Positions 51,575 to 59,499 of a stretch of 64,000 nucleotides of DNA are shown one piece after another. The stretch's first letter is position 1. Each line of letters starts with the position of its first letter. The notes below the pieces were generated by a model. It saw only the letters and a program-made list of their open reading frames with translations, ran no database searches and was not told where the DNA came from. The DNA is taken from positions 18,500 to 82,499 of the forward strand of contig JANOQJ010000073.1 in assembly GCA_031414805.1 (NCBI GenBank), given 5' to 3'. The stretch is from JAAFIW01 sp031414805 (GTDB lineage Bacteria > Pseudomonadota > Gammaproteobacteria > Burkholderiales > Burkholderiaceae_C). Both the position numbers and the translations under genes were made by a program.

Positions 51575-51614
51575 GGTGTGAAGTGTGCCTTGAGGTGTGT
51601 AGATTGTCGACAGT

Positions 51615-51655
51615 TTGCACTAAACAATCGTTTTTGTAAAACGGTGTATACCGTT
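51615..51655 (+). promoter_or_regulatory. Promoter and GntR-type operator of the phosphonate transporter
   Basis: TTGCAC (51615-51620), 16 bases, TAAAAC (51637-51642) form a promoter-like pair. AACGGTGTATACCGTT (51640-51655) is a palindrome with a GTATAC centre, the form bound by FadR/VanR-group GntR proteins, and covers the -10. It lies in the 172-bp divergent spacer. Confidence 0.6.
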
Positions 51656-51746
51656 ATTTTCGTGATTTGTTCACAAAAAGTCATCAGAACGTCACCGTCG
51701 GTGCCGACCATCGACTGCTTTGATCAACCCCCGGACGGAGCCAGTC

Positions 51747-52796
51747 ATGCGTTTATTCAACAAAATCAAAACGGCGGTGCTGTTCAGCACACTCGCTGTA
51801 GCCAGCAGCTTTTCAAGCCTTGCGCTGGCGCAGAAAACCCAGCTGCTGGTGTACACCGCGCTGGAGACTGACCAGCTCAAGGCTTACCAGGAAGCCTTCA
51901 ACAAGGTCGAGCCCAATGTGGAGATCAAGTGGGTGCGCGACTCCACGGGCGTGGTCACCGCCAAACTGCTGGCCGAGGCCAACAACCCACAGGCCGATGT
52001 GGTGATGGGCGTTGCCGCCTCCAGCCTGGCGCTGATGGACAGCAAAGGCATGTTGGAGCCTTATGCGCCGCTGAACCTGGACGCGATCATGATGAAGTAC
52101 CGCGACCCCAAGAAAGTACCGGCCTGGTTTGGTATGGACGTGTGGGGCGCCACGATTTGCTTCAACACGGTGGAAGCGCAGAAGAAAAATATCCCCAGAC
52201 CCGAAACCTGGAAAGACCTGACCAAGCCGGTCTACAAAGGCCAGGTGGTGATGCCCAACCCGGCCTCCAGCGGCACCGGCTTTTTTGACGTGACGGCCTG
52301 GCTCACCCTGTGGGGCGACAACAACGGCGCGGGCGGTGGCTGGAAATACATGGACGCGTTGCACGAAAACATCGGCCAGTACACCCACAGTGGCTCCAAG
52401 CCATGCAACATGGCCGCCGCTGGCGAGTACGTGGTGGGCATTTCGTTTGAATACCGCGCCAATGCCAACAAAGCCAAGGGCGCGCCAATTGACCTGGTGT
52501 TCCCCAAAGAAGGGCTGGGCTGGGACCTGGAAGCCTTTGCCATTCACAAAGGCACCAAAAACCTGGCGGCTGCCAAGAAGCTGGCCGACTGGGCCAGCAG
52601 CAAAGACGCGATGATTTTGTACGGCAAAAACTTCGCCATCACCGCCCAGCCCGGCGTGGCCGCGCCGCTGCCCAACATTCCCGCCGACTACGAATCCCGC
52701 CTGGTGAAGATGGACTTCGCCGCTACGGCCGCCAGCCGCGAACGTGTGCTGGCTGAGTGGACCAAGCGCTACAACGGCAAGTCGGAAAAGCGATAG
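51747..52796 (+). CDS. 2-aminoethylphosphonate-type ABC substrate-binding protein
   Basis: 349 residues from ATG 51747. Signal peptide 1-27 (SSLALAQ). The mature protein is of the Fe3+/2-AEP binding class (LLVYTALETDQLKAYQEAF, VVMGVAASSLALMDSKG, NPASSGTGFFDVTAWL). Association with PhnA/PhnY points to 2-AEP or a relative as ligand rather than iron. First gene of the transporter unit. Confidence 0.85.
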   Translation: MRLFNKIKTAVLFSTLAVASSFSSLALAQKTQLLVYTALETDQLKAYQEAFNKVEPNVEIKWVRDSTGVVTAKLLAEANNPQADVVMGVAASSLALMDSKGMLEPYAPLNLDAIMMKYRDPKKVPAWFGMDVWGATICFNTVEAQKKNIPRPETWKDLTKPVYKGQVVMPNPASSGTGFFDVTAWLTLWGDNNGAGGGWKYMDALHENIGQYTHSGSKPCNMAAAGEYVVGISFEYRANANKAKGAPIDLVFPKEGLGWDLEAFAIHKGTKNLAAAKKLADWASSKDAMILYGKNFAITAQPGVAAPLPNIPADYESRLVKMDFAATAASRERVLAEWTKRYNGKSEKR

Positions 52797-52859
52797 TTTT
52801 AGCTGCTGATTTGCGCCCTTTGCGTTCAACCGTTTTGCTCCAACACTGCTTTCAGCCAC

Positions 52860-53897
52860 ATGCCAACACCCTTTCTCGACCTACAGCAAATCAGCAAATC
52901 GTTCGGTAGCTTCACAGCGCTGAAGTCAATCGACTTGCAGATCGCCACCGGCGAACAGGTGTGTTTTTTGGGCCCCTCGGGCTGTGGCAAAACCACCTTG
53001 CTGCGCATCATTGCCGGGCTGGAGCCCCAGACCTCGGGCTCTATTTTTCAGGCCCAGCGCGACATTTCCCACGTGCCACCAGCACAGCGCGACTACGGCA
53101 TCGTGTTTCAAAGCTACGCGCTGTTCCCCAACCTGAACGTGGCCACCAACGTGGCGTATGGCCTGGTGAACCGCAAAACCCGGCGCGAAGCCATTGGGCA
53201 GAGGGTTACGGAATTACTGGCGCTGGTGGGCCTGCCTGGCAGCGAGGGCAAGTACCCCGCACAGCTCTCCGGCGGCCAGCAACAGCGCATTGCCCTGGCG
53301 CGCGCGCTGGCTACCTCGCCGGGCTTGTTGTTGCTGGACGAGCCCTTGTCGGCACTCGATGCGGTGGTGCGCGTGCGCCTGCGCCAGGAGATCCGCGAAC
53401 TGCAAAAGCGCCTGGGCGTCACCACCATTCTGGTCACGCACGACCAGGAAGAGGCCCTGAGCATGGCCGACCGCATCGTGGTGATGAACCACGGCGTGAT
53501 TGAGCAAGTGGGCACGCCGCTAGAGGTATACCGCGAACCCGCCACCGCGTTTGTGGCCGACTTTGTGGGTGCGGTGAACGTGTTGCCCGCGCGAGTACTG
53601 GGCGGGCAGCTTCACCTGGGGCAGCTCGCCATGGCGCATGCAGGCGCGGACCGGGAGGCACAGGCGTACGTGAGGCCCGAAGACGTGGTGCTCGCACTTG
53701 GCGACGCGCTGGCGTTTGACGCCACGGTAGAAAAGATTGAATTCCTGGGTGCCTATTGCCACGTGCAGGTACGCAGCCCCGCGCTGCCCAGGGCGGTGCG
53801 CGTGAGCGTGGCGATGCATGAATTGGCGCAGCGGGGCGTGGCGGTGGGTGGTGCGCTTCGGCTGCAGCTTTTGGCTGAGCGCGTGCGGGTGTTTTGA
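52860..53897 (+). CDS. 2-aminoethylphosphonate-type ABC ATPase
   Basis: 345 residues. Walker A GPSGCGKTT (about 38-46), signature LSGGQQQRIALARAL, Walker B LLLLDEPLSALD, and the switch His in LVTHDQEEAL are complete. A C-terminal TOBE-like domain follows (about 245-345). The spacing with SBP and fused permease is that of the PhnS-T-U-like systems. Confidence 0.9.
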   Translation: MPTPFLDLQQISKSFGSFTALKSIDLQIATGEQVCFLGPSGCGKTTLLRIIAGLEPQTSGSIFQAQRDISHVPPAQRDYGIVFQSYALFPNLNVATNVAYGLVNRKTRREAIGQRVTELLALVGLPGSEGKYPAQLSGGQQQRIALARALATSPGLLLLDEPLSALDAVVRVRLRQEIRELQKRLGVTTILVTHDQEEALSMADRIVVMNHGVIEQVGTPLEVYREPATAFVADFVGAVNVLPARVLGGQLHLGQLAMAHAGADREAQAYVRPEDVVLALGDALAFDATVEKIEFLGAYCHVQVRSPALPRAVRVSVAMHELAQRGVAVGGALRLQLLAERVRVF

Positions 53898-53916
53898 TGG
53901 CCGGGTTCACTACGGG

Positions 53917-54063
53917 CTTCACCCCTTCCCCCGCTGGGGGAAGGCAGGGATGGGGGCAGTGCGTGAGGCGGCCGGTCAACCGCGTGGTCGGTCGCGCATG
54001 TGCTCCCGCATGACGCACGACGCAAGCCCCCATCCCAACCTTCCCCCAAAGGCGGGAAGGAGC
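53917..54063. repeat. 147-bp inverted-repeat element at the start of the permease gene
   Basis: ACCCCTTCCCCCGCTGGGGG and GGAAGGCAGGGATGGGGGC on the left face AAGCCCCCATCCC and AACCTTCCCCC on the right. The centre also pairs (GTGCGT with ACGCAC). The permease frame runs through it, and its likeliest ATG (54010) lies inside. Confidence 0.7.
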
Positions 54064-55761
54064 AAGTCCACCTTTCCGGCCGCAAAACCCGCAACTTTCA
54101 AGCCAAAACAGCCGCAAGCCCTTGTATTACTTGCTGGAACAGCTATAATTTTAATAGCGTTTCTGGCCTTGCCTTTACTGGCTATCTTGATCCGCGCAGT
54201 GGCCGACAACGATGGCCGCTTCGTCGGCATCGCCAATTTCATCGCCTACGCGCAAACCCCGGCGTTGCTGGACAGTCTGTTCAACAGCTTGTGGGTAGCC
54301 GCACTGGTGACCGCCATCACCGTACCTCTGGCCTTTGGTTTTGCGTTTGCGCTGACGCGCAGCTGCATGCCGTTCAAAAATCTGTTTCGTGGCATCAGCC
54401 TGATTCCGCTGTTGGCGCCGTCGCTGTTGGCCGCCATATCGCTGATCTACTGGTTTGGCAACCAGGGCGTGCTCAAAGGCTGGATGCAGGCAGTGGGAAT
54501 TGATCAAATTTACGGCGCGCCCGGCATCGTGCTGGCGCAGTGCTTTGCGGTGTTCCCGCATGTGCTGATGATTCTGGTGACCGCCCTCAGCCTGGCCGAT
54601 GCGCGGCTGTACGAAGCCGCTGACGCGCTGGGCACCAGCGCCCGGCGCAAGTTTTTCACCATCACCTTGCCCGGCGCGCAATACGGATTGATCTCGGCGG
54701 CGATGGTCAGCTTTACGCTGGTGATCACTGACTTTGGTATTCCCAAGGTGATTGGTGGCAACTTCAACATGCTTGCGACCGATGTGTTCAAGCTGGTCAT
54801 CGGCCAGCAGGACTTTGCGCGCGGTGCCGTGGTGGCCATCCTCTTGCTGACCCCAGCCGTGCTGAGCTTTGTGGTGGATAAACACGTCAGCCGCCGCCAG
54901 AGCGCCCTGTTGGGCGCACGCGCGGTCGCGCTGCAAGTGATCCCGTCGCCGGGCCGAGATGCGGCTTGCACGCTGTACTGCTGCGCTATCGCCCTGCTCA
55001 TGCTGGCCATGCTGGGTATGGCGGTGTTTGCCTCGTTGGCCAGCTTCTGGCCCTACAACCTGGCCCCCAGCTTTCGCCACTACACCATGGGCCTGGTGGA
55101 TGCGCAGGTGGGCAGCGGGTTTGTCAACAGTCTGCAATTGGCTGCTGGCACAGCTGTGCTGGGGACAGCGCTGGTGTTTAGTACCGCCTACCTGCTCGAA
55201 AAAACCAAAGGAATGAATGGGTTGCGGGCTGCCGTGCGTCTGTTGGCCATGCTGCCCATGGCCGTGCCGGGACTGGTGCTCGGCCTGGGCTACATCTTCT
55301 TCTTCAACCACCCGGCCAACCCCCTGGGCGGGCTTTACCACACGATGGCGCTGCTCATTGTGTGCACGGTGGTGCACTTCTATACCACCGGCCACCTCAC
55401 GGCTGTCACGGCACTGAAAGCGCTGGACCCGGAATTCGAGAACGTGGGCGCGTCGCTCAAAGTGCCGTTTTACAAAACCTTCTGGCGGGTGACATTGCCA
55501 ATCTGTACGCCCGCCTTGATCGACATGGCGCGCTACTTTTTCATCAACGCCATGACCACCATTTCCGCTGTGGTTTTTCTGTACTCCCCCGAAACCAAGC
55601 TCGCATCGATTGCCATCCTGAACCTGGACGAAGCTGGTGAAATGGGCGCCGCTGCGGCCATGGCGGTGCTGATCACCGCTGTCTGCGCAGTCGCCACCGT
55701 GCTGTTTATGGCCTTGGGCGCTTGGGCCAATCGAAGCACCCAAGCCTGGCGCAGCCGTTAA
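54010..55761 (+). CDS. 2-aminoethylphosphonate-type ABC permease (fused pair)
   Basis: 583 residues from ATG 54010; the frame is open 192 bases further up and ATG 53998 and 53950 are alternatives. Two halves of six helices each carry EAA-type loops (YEAADALGTSARRKFFTITLP and EFENVGASLKVPFYKTFWRVTLP). The first membrane helix is partly coded by the dispersed repeat (QALVLLAGTAIILIA), and the N-terminus by an inverted-repeat element, so the original start of the gene has been rebuilt by two insertions. The rest looks intact. Confidence 0.85.
   Translation: MTHDASPHPNLPPKAGRSKSTFPAAKPATFKPKQPQALVLLAGTAIILIAFLALPLLAILIRAVADNDGRFVGIANFIAYAQTPALLDSLFNSLWVAALVTAITVPLAFGFAFALTRSCMPFKNLFRGISLIPLLAPSLLAAISLIYWFGNQGVLKGWMQAVGIDQIYGAPGIVLAQCFAVFPHVLMILVTALSLADARLYEAADALGTSARRKFFTITLPGAQYGLISAAMVSFTLVITDFGIPKVIGGNFNMLATDVFKLVIGQQDFARGAVVAILLLTPAVLSFVVDKHVSRRQSALLGARAVALQVIPSPGRDAACTLYCCAIALLMLAMLGMAVFASLASFWPYNLAPSFRHYTMGLVDAQVGSGFVNSLQLAAGTAVLGTALVFSTAYLLEKTKGMNGLRAAVRLLAMLPMAVPGLVLGLGYIFFFNHPANPLGGLYHTMALLIVCTVVHFYTTGHLTAVTALKALDPEFENVGASLKVPFYKTFWRVTLPICTPALIDMARYFFINAMTTISAVVFLYSPETKLASIAILNLDEAGEMGAAAAMAVLITAVCAVATVLFMALGAWANRSTQAWRSR
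54116..54158 (-). repeat. CTGCTTGAGCAG repeat, copy 15 (inside permease)
   Basis: AAGCCCTTGTATTACTTGCT then GGAACAGCTATAATTTTAATAGC: all parts recognisable, palindrome worn. It codes most of the first membrane helix. Confidence 0.75.
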
Positions 55762-55771
55762 AGTCAGACGC

Positions 55772-56365
55772 ATGCACCACACCATTTTTGACACACCCAT
55801 CGTCAACACCCTGCTGCGCTGGGCAGCCCTTGTGTATCTGAAGCTTTCGGGCTGGAAGGTAGAGGGTGCGCTCCCCGAGCATGCGCGTAAAAGCGTGTTG
55901 ATTGCTGCGCCCCACACCAGCAACTGGGACCTGCTGTTCACCCTGATCGTGGCCTTTGTGCTGCGCCTGAACATTCACTGGATGGGCAAGGCCTCGTTGT
56001 TCAAAGCACCGTGGGGCCCGCTGATGCGTTGGCTGGGCGGTATTGCGGTGAACCGCGAGCGCACCAACAACCTGGTGACCTCGTCGGCCCTGGCCATCCT
56101 GGCTGTCAACGGCCCGGTGCAACTGGTCGTGCCCCCCGAAGGCACGCGGAGCAAGGTACGCGAGTGGAAAACCGGTTTTTATTTCATCGCCGCGCAAGCC
56201 CAGGTGCCCATCGTGCTGGCCTACGTGGATTACGGTACCAAACGCGCGGGGTTGGGGCCAGTGTTTCTGCCTACTGGCGACGTTGAGAAAGACATGCTGA
56301 CTATCAAGGCGTTTTACGCGCCGATCAAAGGGAAAAACGAGCGTCAGTTCGACGCGGGGGCGTGA
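55772..56365 (+). CDS. PlsC-like acyltransferase
   Basis: 197 residues, ten bases after the permease stop. PHTSNWDLL is the HxxxxD catalytic motif, VPPEGTRSKV the phosphate-binding loop. Compact members of this kind act on lysophospholipid or glycerol 3-phosphate acyl acceptors. There is no obvious link to phosphonates; it may simply be co-transcribed. The spacer that follows (56366-56600) contains repeat copy 16 and otherwise nothing I recognise. Confidence 0.82.
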   Translation: MHHTIFDTPIVNTLLRWAALVYLKLSGWKVEGALPEHARKSVLIAAPHTSNWDLLFTLIVAFVLRLNIHWMGKASLFKAPWGPLMRWLGGIAVNRERTNNLVTSSALAILAVNGPVQLVVPPEGTRSKVREWKTGFYFIAAQAQVPIVLAYVDYGTKRAGLGPVFLPTGDVEKDMLTIKAFYAPIKGKNERQFDAGA

Positions 56366-56550
56366 GGCTTTTCTGAGTAGTCAAAAACACCTCAACCTAG
56401 GTGAAATCTGCACAAACAGTTGCGTCTGCGGCACCGCCGGGGTGTGGAAACCCCAGGCTGTGAGCAAACGCATGCTTGCGGAAGATTTCTTGGTGCCGGG
56501 CTTATCAATTTATCGGGCCACGGCACGGTTTTAGTATCAATAGTGCCTCC

Positions 56551-56590
56551 AGCCCAAGCAAGATATGCTCAAGCAGCTACTATTTTGATA
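56551..56590 (-). repeat. CTGCTTGAGCAG repeat, copy 16
   Basis: AGCCCAAGCAAGATATGCTC, AAGCAG, CTACTATTTTGATAG: core and outer arms present. It lies 10 bp beyond the rtcB stop. Confidence 0.75.
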
Positions 56591-56600
56591 GTGAATTTCG

Positions 56601-57818
56601 CTACCCTTTCACGCACACCACCTGTTTGAGCGTGTGCACCACCTCCACCAAATCGCTTTGGGCGGCCATCACCGCGCCGATGTCTTTGTAGGCACCGGGG
56701 GTTTCGTCCATCACGTCTTTGTCTTTGCGGCATTCCACGCCTTCGGTCGCGGCGCGGTGGTCGGCAAGGGTGAAGCGCTGCTTGGCTTCGGTGCGGCTGA
56801 ACACACGGCCTGCGCCGTGTGAGCAGCTGTTAAAGCTTTGCGGGTTGCCCTTGCCCCGCACGATGAAACTGCGCGCGCCCATGCTGCCGGGAATGATGCC
56901 CAGCTCGCCCGCCTGGGCGCTGACCGCACCTTTGCGGGTGAGGTAGACCTCCTGGCCGAAGTGCACTTCCTTTTGTACATAGTTGTGGTGGCAGTTCACC
57001 GCTTCGATGTTGCTTTGAAAGCTTTTGTGAATCACGGTTTTCACCGTTTCAATCAGGCGGCGCATCATCACCTCGCGGTTGGCGCGGGCAAACTTTTGCG
57101 CCCATCCCACCGCCTGCACATAGTCACCAAAGTAGCGCGCACCTTCTTCAAAGTAGGCCAGGTCGCGGTCCGGCAGGTTGACGTTGTTGCGCATCGCGTC
57201 CTGCTTGGCCAGCTCGATAAACATGGTGCCGATGGCATTGCCCACGCCGCGCGAGCCGGAGTGCAGCATGAACCACACACTGCCCGCTTCGTCCAGACAC
57301 ACCTCCACAAAATGGTTGCCGCTGCCCAGCGTGACCAGGTGGGTGCGGTGGTTGGTTTTGGCCAGTTTGGGGTAGCTGCGGCAGATTTCTTCGAACTCAG
57401 GCTCCAGCTGCGCCCAGGCGGTGTTCACCGCACCGGGCACCTTTTGCCAGGCACCAGGGTCACGTGCGCCAGGCGCGCGGCCGTGGGGCACGGTGCGCTC
57501 GATGGCGGCACGCAAAGGCGCCAGGTTGTCAGGCAGATCGTTCGCCGTCAGCGTGGTTTTACAGGCCATCATTCCGCAGCCAATGTCCACGCCCACCGCT
57601 GCCGGAATGATGGCTTTGATGGTGGGGATGACCGAGCCCACGGTGGCACCGATGCCAAAGTGAACATCGGGCATGGCCGCAATGTGGCTGAAGACGATGG
57701 GCAGGCGGGCGGCGTTGGTGAGTTGACGGCGCGCGTCGTTGTCCACCGGCACGCCGCGCGTCCACATCTTGATGGGCACGCCGCCGGGTACGGCTTGTTC
57801 TATGTGTTGTGTTTCCAT
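56601..57818 (-). CDS. rtcB: RNA-splicing ligase RtcB
   Basis: 405 residues from ATG 57818 (AAGGAACCAAC upstream). RtcB joins RNA 2',3'-cyclic or 3'-phosphate ends to 5'-OH ends using GTP and Mn2+. GVDIGCGMMACKT (metal Cys), LGSGNHFVEVC, LHSGSRGVGN and FNSCSHGAGRVFSR (guanylylated His) are intact. Length equals E. coli RtcB. The rtcA/rtcR genes are not adjacent. Upstream on the same strand lie an HNH endonuclease, a small SEC-C gene, a small unknown and a tRNA-His-like gene. A damage-repair function is the standard role. Confidence 0.93.
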   Translation of the reverse strand: METQHIEQAVPGGVPIKMWTRGVPVDNDARRQLTNAARLPIVFSHIAAMPDVHFGIGATVGSVIPTIKAIIPAAVGVDIGCGMMACKTTLTANDLPDNLAPLRAAIERTVPHGRAPGARDPGAWQKVPGAVNTAWAQLEPEFEEICRSYPKLAKTNHRTHLVTLGSGNHFVEVCLDEAGSVWFMLHSGSRGVGNAIGTMFIELAKQDAMRNNVNLPDRDLAYFEEGARYFGDYVQAVGWAQKFARANREVMMRRLIETVKTVIHKSFQSNIEAVNCHHNYVQKEVHFGQEVYLTRKGAVSAQAGELGIIPGSMGARSFIVRGKGNPQSFNSCSHGAGRVFSRTEAKQRFTLADHRAATEGVECRKDKDVMDETPGAYKDIGAVMAAQSDLVEVVHTLKQVVCVKG

Positions 57819-57840
57819 GTTGGTTCCTTGTATTGTTTTT

Positions 57841-57936
57841 GTCATTCCCGCGCAGGCGGGAATCCACCTCTGAGGACATCAGAAGCTTTTGGCCTCGCCG
57901 TCCTCGCGCCTGGATCCCCGCCTGCGCGGGGATGAC
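57841..57936. repeat. REP-type inverted repeat with GTCATTCCCGCGCAGGCGGG arms
   Basis: The left arm is GTCATTCCCGCGCAGGCGGG and AATCCA; the right arm is its inverse with TGGATCCCCGCC. This dyad is widespread in proteobacterial intergenic DNA (from memory). It fills the rtcB/HNH gap. A second copy is at 62864-62960. Confidence 0.85.
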
Positions 57937-57940
57937 GGGT

Positions 57941-58513
57941 TCACGCCAGGCGCGACCCTTTGGGCAGGCGCGCTGCCAGCCACTCGTGTACGTCGGCGCG
58001 GATGCTTCGGCCTTCCAGCAAAAACGCTTCGAAGCGGCTGGGCACGTATGGCAGGTACAGCAGCGGCATGCGTGCTTCTTCAGGCGTGCGGGCGGCTTTG
58101 GCTCCGTTGCACAGACTGCAAGCGGCCACCAGGTTCATCCAGCTGGCGGGGCCACCGCGTGACTGCGGCACGATGTGCTCGCACTGCAGGTCACGCTCCA
58201 GAAAGCGCTGGCCGCAGTAGGCGCAGGTGAAGCGGTCACGGCGCAGCAGCTTTTGCTTGGTCAGGGCTGGCGCCACATCAAACAGGTTGATGCGTGAAGC
58301 GCCCGTCAGTGCCAGGATGGGGTAGACCTCAATGCGTGAAGCACGGCCCAGCGGCACGTTCCAGCCGCCGCGCAACGTGGCCAGCGGGCTGTCGCCATCC
58401 ATCCACGCCACAGAGCCCGACGCGATGTGCGTAGTGGCCTGCTCCAGCGTGATCCAGGCTTGCGGCGTGCCTTGAATGTCCAGTTGAAGGACGTGGTGAT
58501 GTACAGATTGCAT
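57941..58513 (-). CDS. HNH endonuclease domain protein
   Basis: 190 residues. The HNH part (about 95-155) has CAYCGQRFLERDLQCEHIVPQSRGG and NLVAACSLCNGAKAARTPEEA: two CxxC zinc pairs and the His-Asn-His order. The N-terminal 90 residues (LDIQGTPQAWITLEQA, ASRIEVYPILALTG) are the usual lead domain of this HNH subfamily. It lies between the small SEC-C gene and rtcB; cutting RNA or DNA for repair is a possible but unproven link. Confidence 0.85.
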   Translation of the reverse strand: MQSVHHHVLQLDIQGTPQAWITLEQATTHIASGSVAWMDGDSPLATLRGGWNVPLGRASRIEVYPILALTGASRINLFDVAPALTKQKLLRRDRFTCAYCGQRFLERDLQCEHIVPQSRGGPASWMNLVAACSLCNGAKAARTPEEARMPLLYLPYVPSRFEAFLLEGRSIRADVHEWLAARLPKGSRLA

Positions 58514-58552
58514 GGTTCGCCCTCCTTTCTGGGCAATGGTTTAGCGAGCTGT

Positions 58553-58753
58553 CAGTCGCGGAAATAGTCGTTGCGCTCGCCGCCGTCATGCCTGCCGGTT
58601 TGCAGGCAACACAGCTTGAAACCGGCGGCCAGACCGGCAGGGGCAGGGCTCGTTGCGGCCTAATTTTTCGGCCAGGTATTTGTCGCCATGGACGACTCGC
58701 AGACCTTTGCCGACCTGTGTTTCAGATGGGAAGCCACGCCTGCGCTTGCTCAT
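58553..58753 (-). pseudogene. Small SEC-C metal-binding protein with a frameshift
   Basis: From ATG 58753 the frame reads MSKRRRGFPSETQVGKGLR, then LGRNEPCPCRSGRRF and stops at 58586 after 55 codons, missing the final Cys pair of the SEC-C zinc motif. One base fewer in the T-run at 58619-58621 would restore FKLCCLQTGRHDGGE and end at 58553, giving a complete CxC...CC motif. I infer a one-base insertion, or a sequencing error. Not followed by a clear ribosome-binding site for the HNH gene. Confidence 0.65.
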
Positions 58754-58832
58754 GGACTCGGGGGTCTCGAAAGCAGGCTTGGGTTTCGGGGGTGTATTTC
58801 ATGGGGTTCTCCTGATAGATGGTTTGTTTGAA

Positions 58833-59060
58833 CTACCACTCACCAATTTCGCGCACCCGTTGATCGAGGTCGCGCAGATCGGCTTGGTGGGTGGCCAGAA
58901 GAGTTTTTAAATTTCCGTTCGGGCTGAGGTATCGAAGCCCTTGCGAGCCCTTCGATACCTCAGGGCGAACGGTGTGCATGCGCGCGCGCAACCGGGCCAG
59001 TGCATGCGCAAGGGTTTGCGCCAGCCAGCTTGCAATAGCGTTGGTTTTCAATGTGTGCAT
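58833..59060 (-). CDS. Small DUF3563-like protein carrying a REP-coded insert
   Basis: 75 residues from ATG 59060 after AAAGGA. N-terminal MHTLKTNAIASWLAQTLAHALARLRARM and C-terminal HQADLRDLDQRVREIGEW resemble the small DUF3563 proteins (amphipathic helix, then a DLxxLxxRxRE end). The middle RPEVSKGSQGLRYLSPN is coded by a REP element inserted in frame. Function unknown. It lies between the tRNA-like gene and the SEC-C gene, same strand. Confidence 0.55.
   Translation of the reverse strand: MHTLKTNAIASWLAQTLAHALARLRARMHTVRPEVSKGSQGLRYLSPNGNLKTLLATHQADLRDLDQRVREIGEW
58915..58972. repeat. REP-type inverted repeat inside the DUF3563-like gene
   Basis: CCGTTCGGGCTGAGGTATCG and its inverse CGATACCTCAGGGCGAACGG enclose a short loop. 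This is the common CCGTTCGCCCTGAG-type REP (from memory), here in a coding frame. Confidence 0.85.
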
Positions 59061-59118
59061 GGCGCTGTCCTTTCGTATAGTTAATGCGCGGTTGCGTTGA
59101 GGTCTGCATGCGCTTGGG

Positions 59119-59189
59119 GGTGACCGGCCAGAGTCGAACTGGCATCAGCGGAATCACAATCCGCGGCTCGACCGTTGAGCTACGGCCAC
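59119..59189 (-). tRNA. tRNA-His(GTG)-like gene with an extended acceptor stem
   Basis: A 71-nt cloverleaf is complete: acceptor GTGGCCG/CGGTCAC, D-stem GCTC/GAGC, anticodon stem GCGGA/TCCGC with loop TTGTGAT (anticodon GTG), T-stem GCCAG/CTGGC with TTCGACT. C73 fits tRNA-His. The base before position 1 is T, where tRNA-His genes normally carry G, and no CCA is encoded. The flanks CATGCGCTTGGG (59107-59118) and CCCAAGCGCACG (59191-59202) are complementary, so the acceptor helix continues 12 bp beyond the mismatch. That is unusual for a tRNA precursor. It is read in the same direction as rtcB. Confidence 0.75.
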
Positions 59190-59213
59190 ACCCAAGCGCA
59201 CGCGGGGTTTTTT

Positions 59214-59356
59214 CACTTCGGCTGTGTCCATGCGCGAGCGGTGGCCGGGGCCACGCGGGCGTTCTCGCTGCACAAGGGTTGCGACCCCTTGCACATTCCG
59301 CCTGGCCGAAGCCTCGGTTTTGTGTCAGGCGGTGGTGCATGGGCACACCCGAAGTG
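59214..59356 (-). ncRNA. Candidate structured RNA upstream of the tRNA-like gene
   Basis: CACTTCGGCTGTGTCCATGC (59214-59233) and its inverse at 59337-59356 pair over about 22 bp with three mismatches. Inside are hairpins with arms GTGGCC/GGCCAC, CAAGGG/CCCTTG and CCGCCTG/CAGGCGG: a closed multi-branched fold. The outer left arm of the minus-strand RNA can also pair with ATGGGCACCCG upstream (59378-59388), an alternative fold. No protein gene is evident in 59193-59499. Read on the minus strand it would be the leader of the rtcB group. The function and transcription are inference. Confidence 0.4.
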
Positions 59357-59499
59357 GGGCGCACGCTTGTCATCAAGCGGGTGCCCATTTCTTGCGAATC
59401 GGTTCTTTGGCATTGGCCTATGAACCCCTCGCGGCAAGTTGTTAAAGAGCGGTACCACCGGGGTGGCTAGCAGCACGATGGCTGCGGGAAAAACAAAAA

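Noticed and set aside
54175..55974. 599-codon open frame antisense to the ABC permease
   Set aside because: Same reasons: shadow frame with biased composition opposite a clear permease.
58960..59388. 142-codon frame running over the tRNA-like gene
   Set aside because: Crosses the cloverleaf and structured leader; Arg/Pro/Thr-rich, no start signal.
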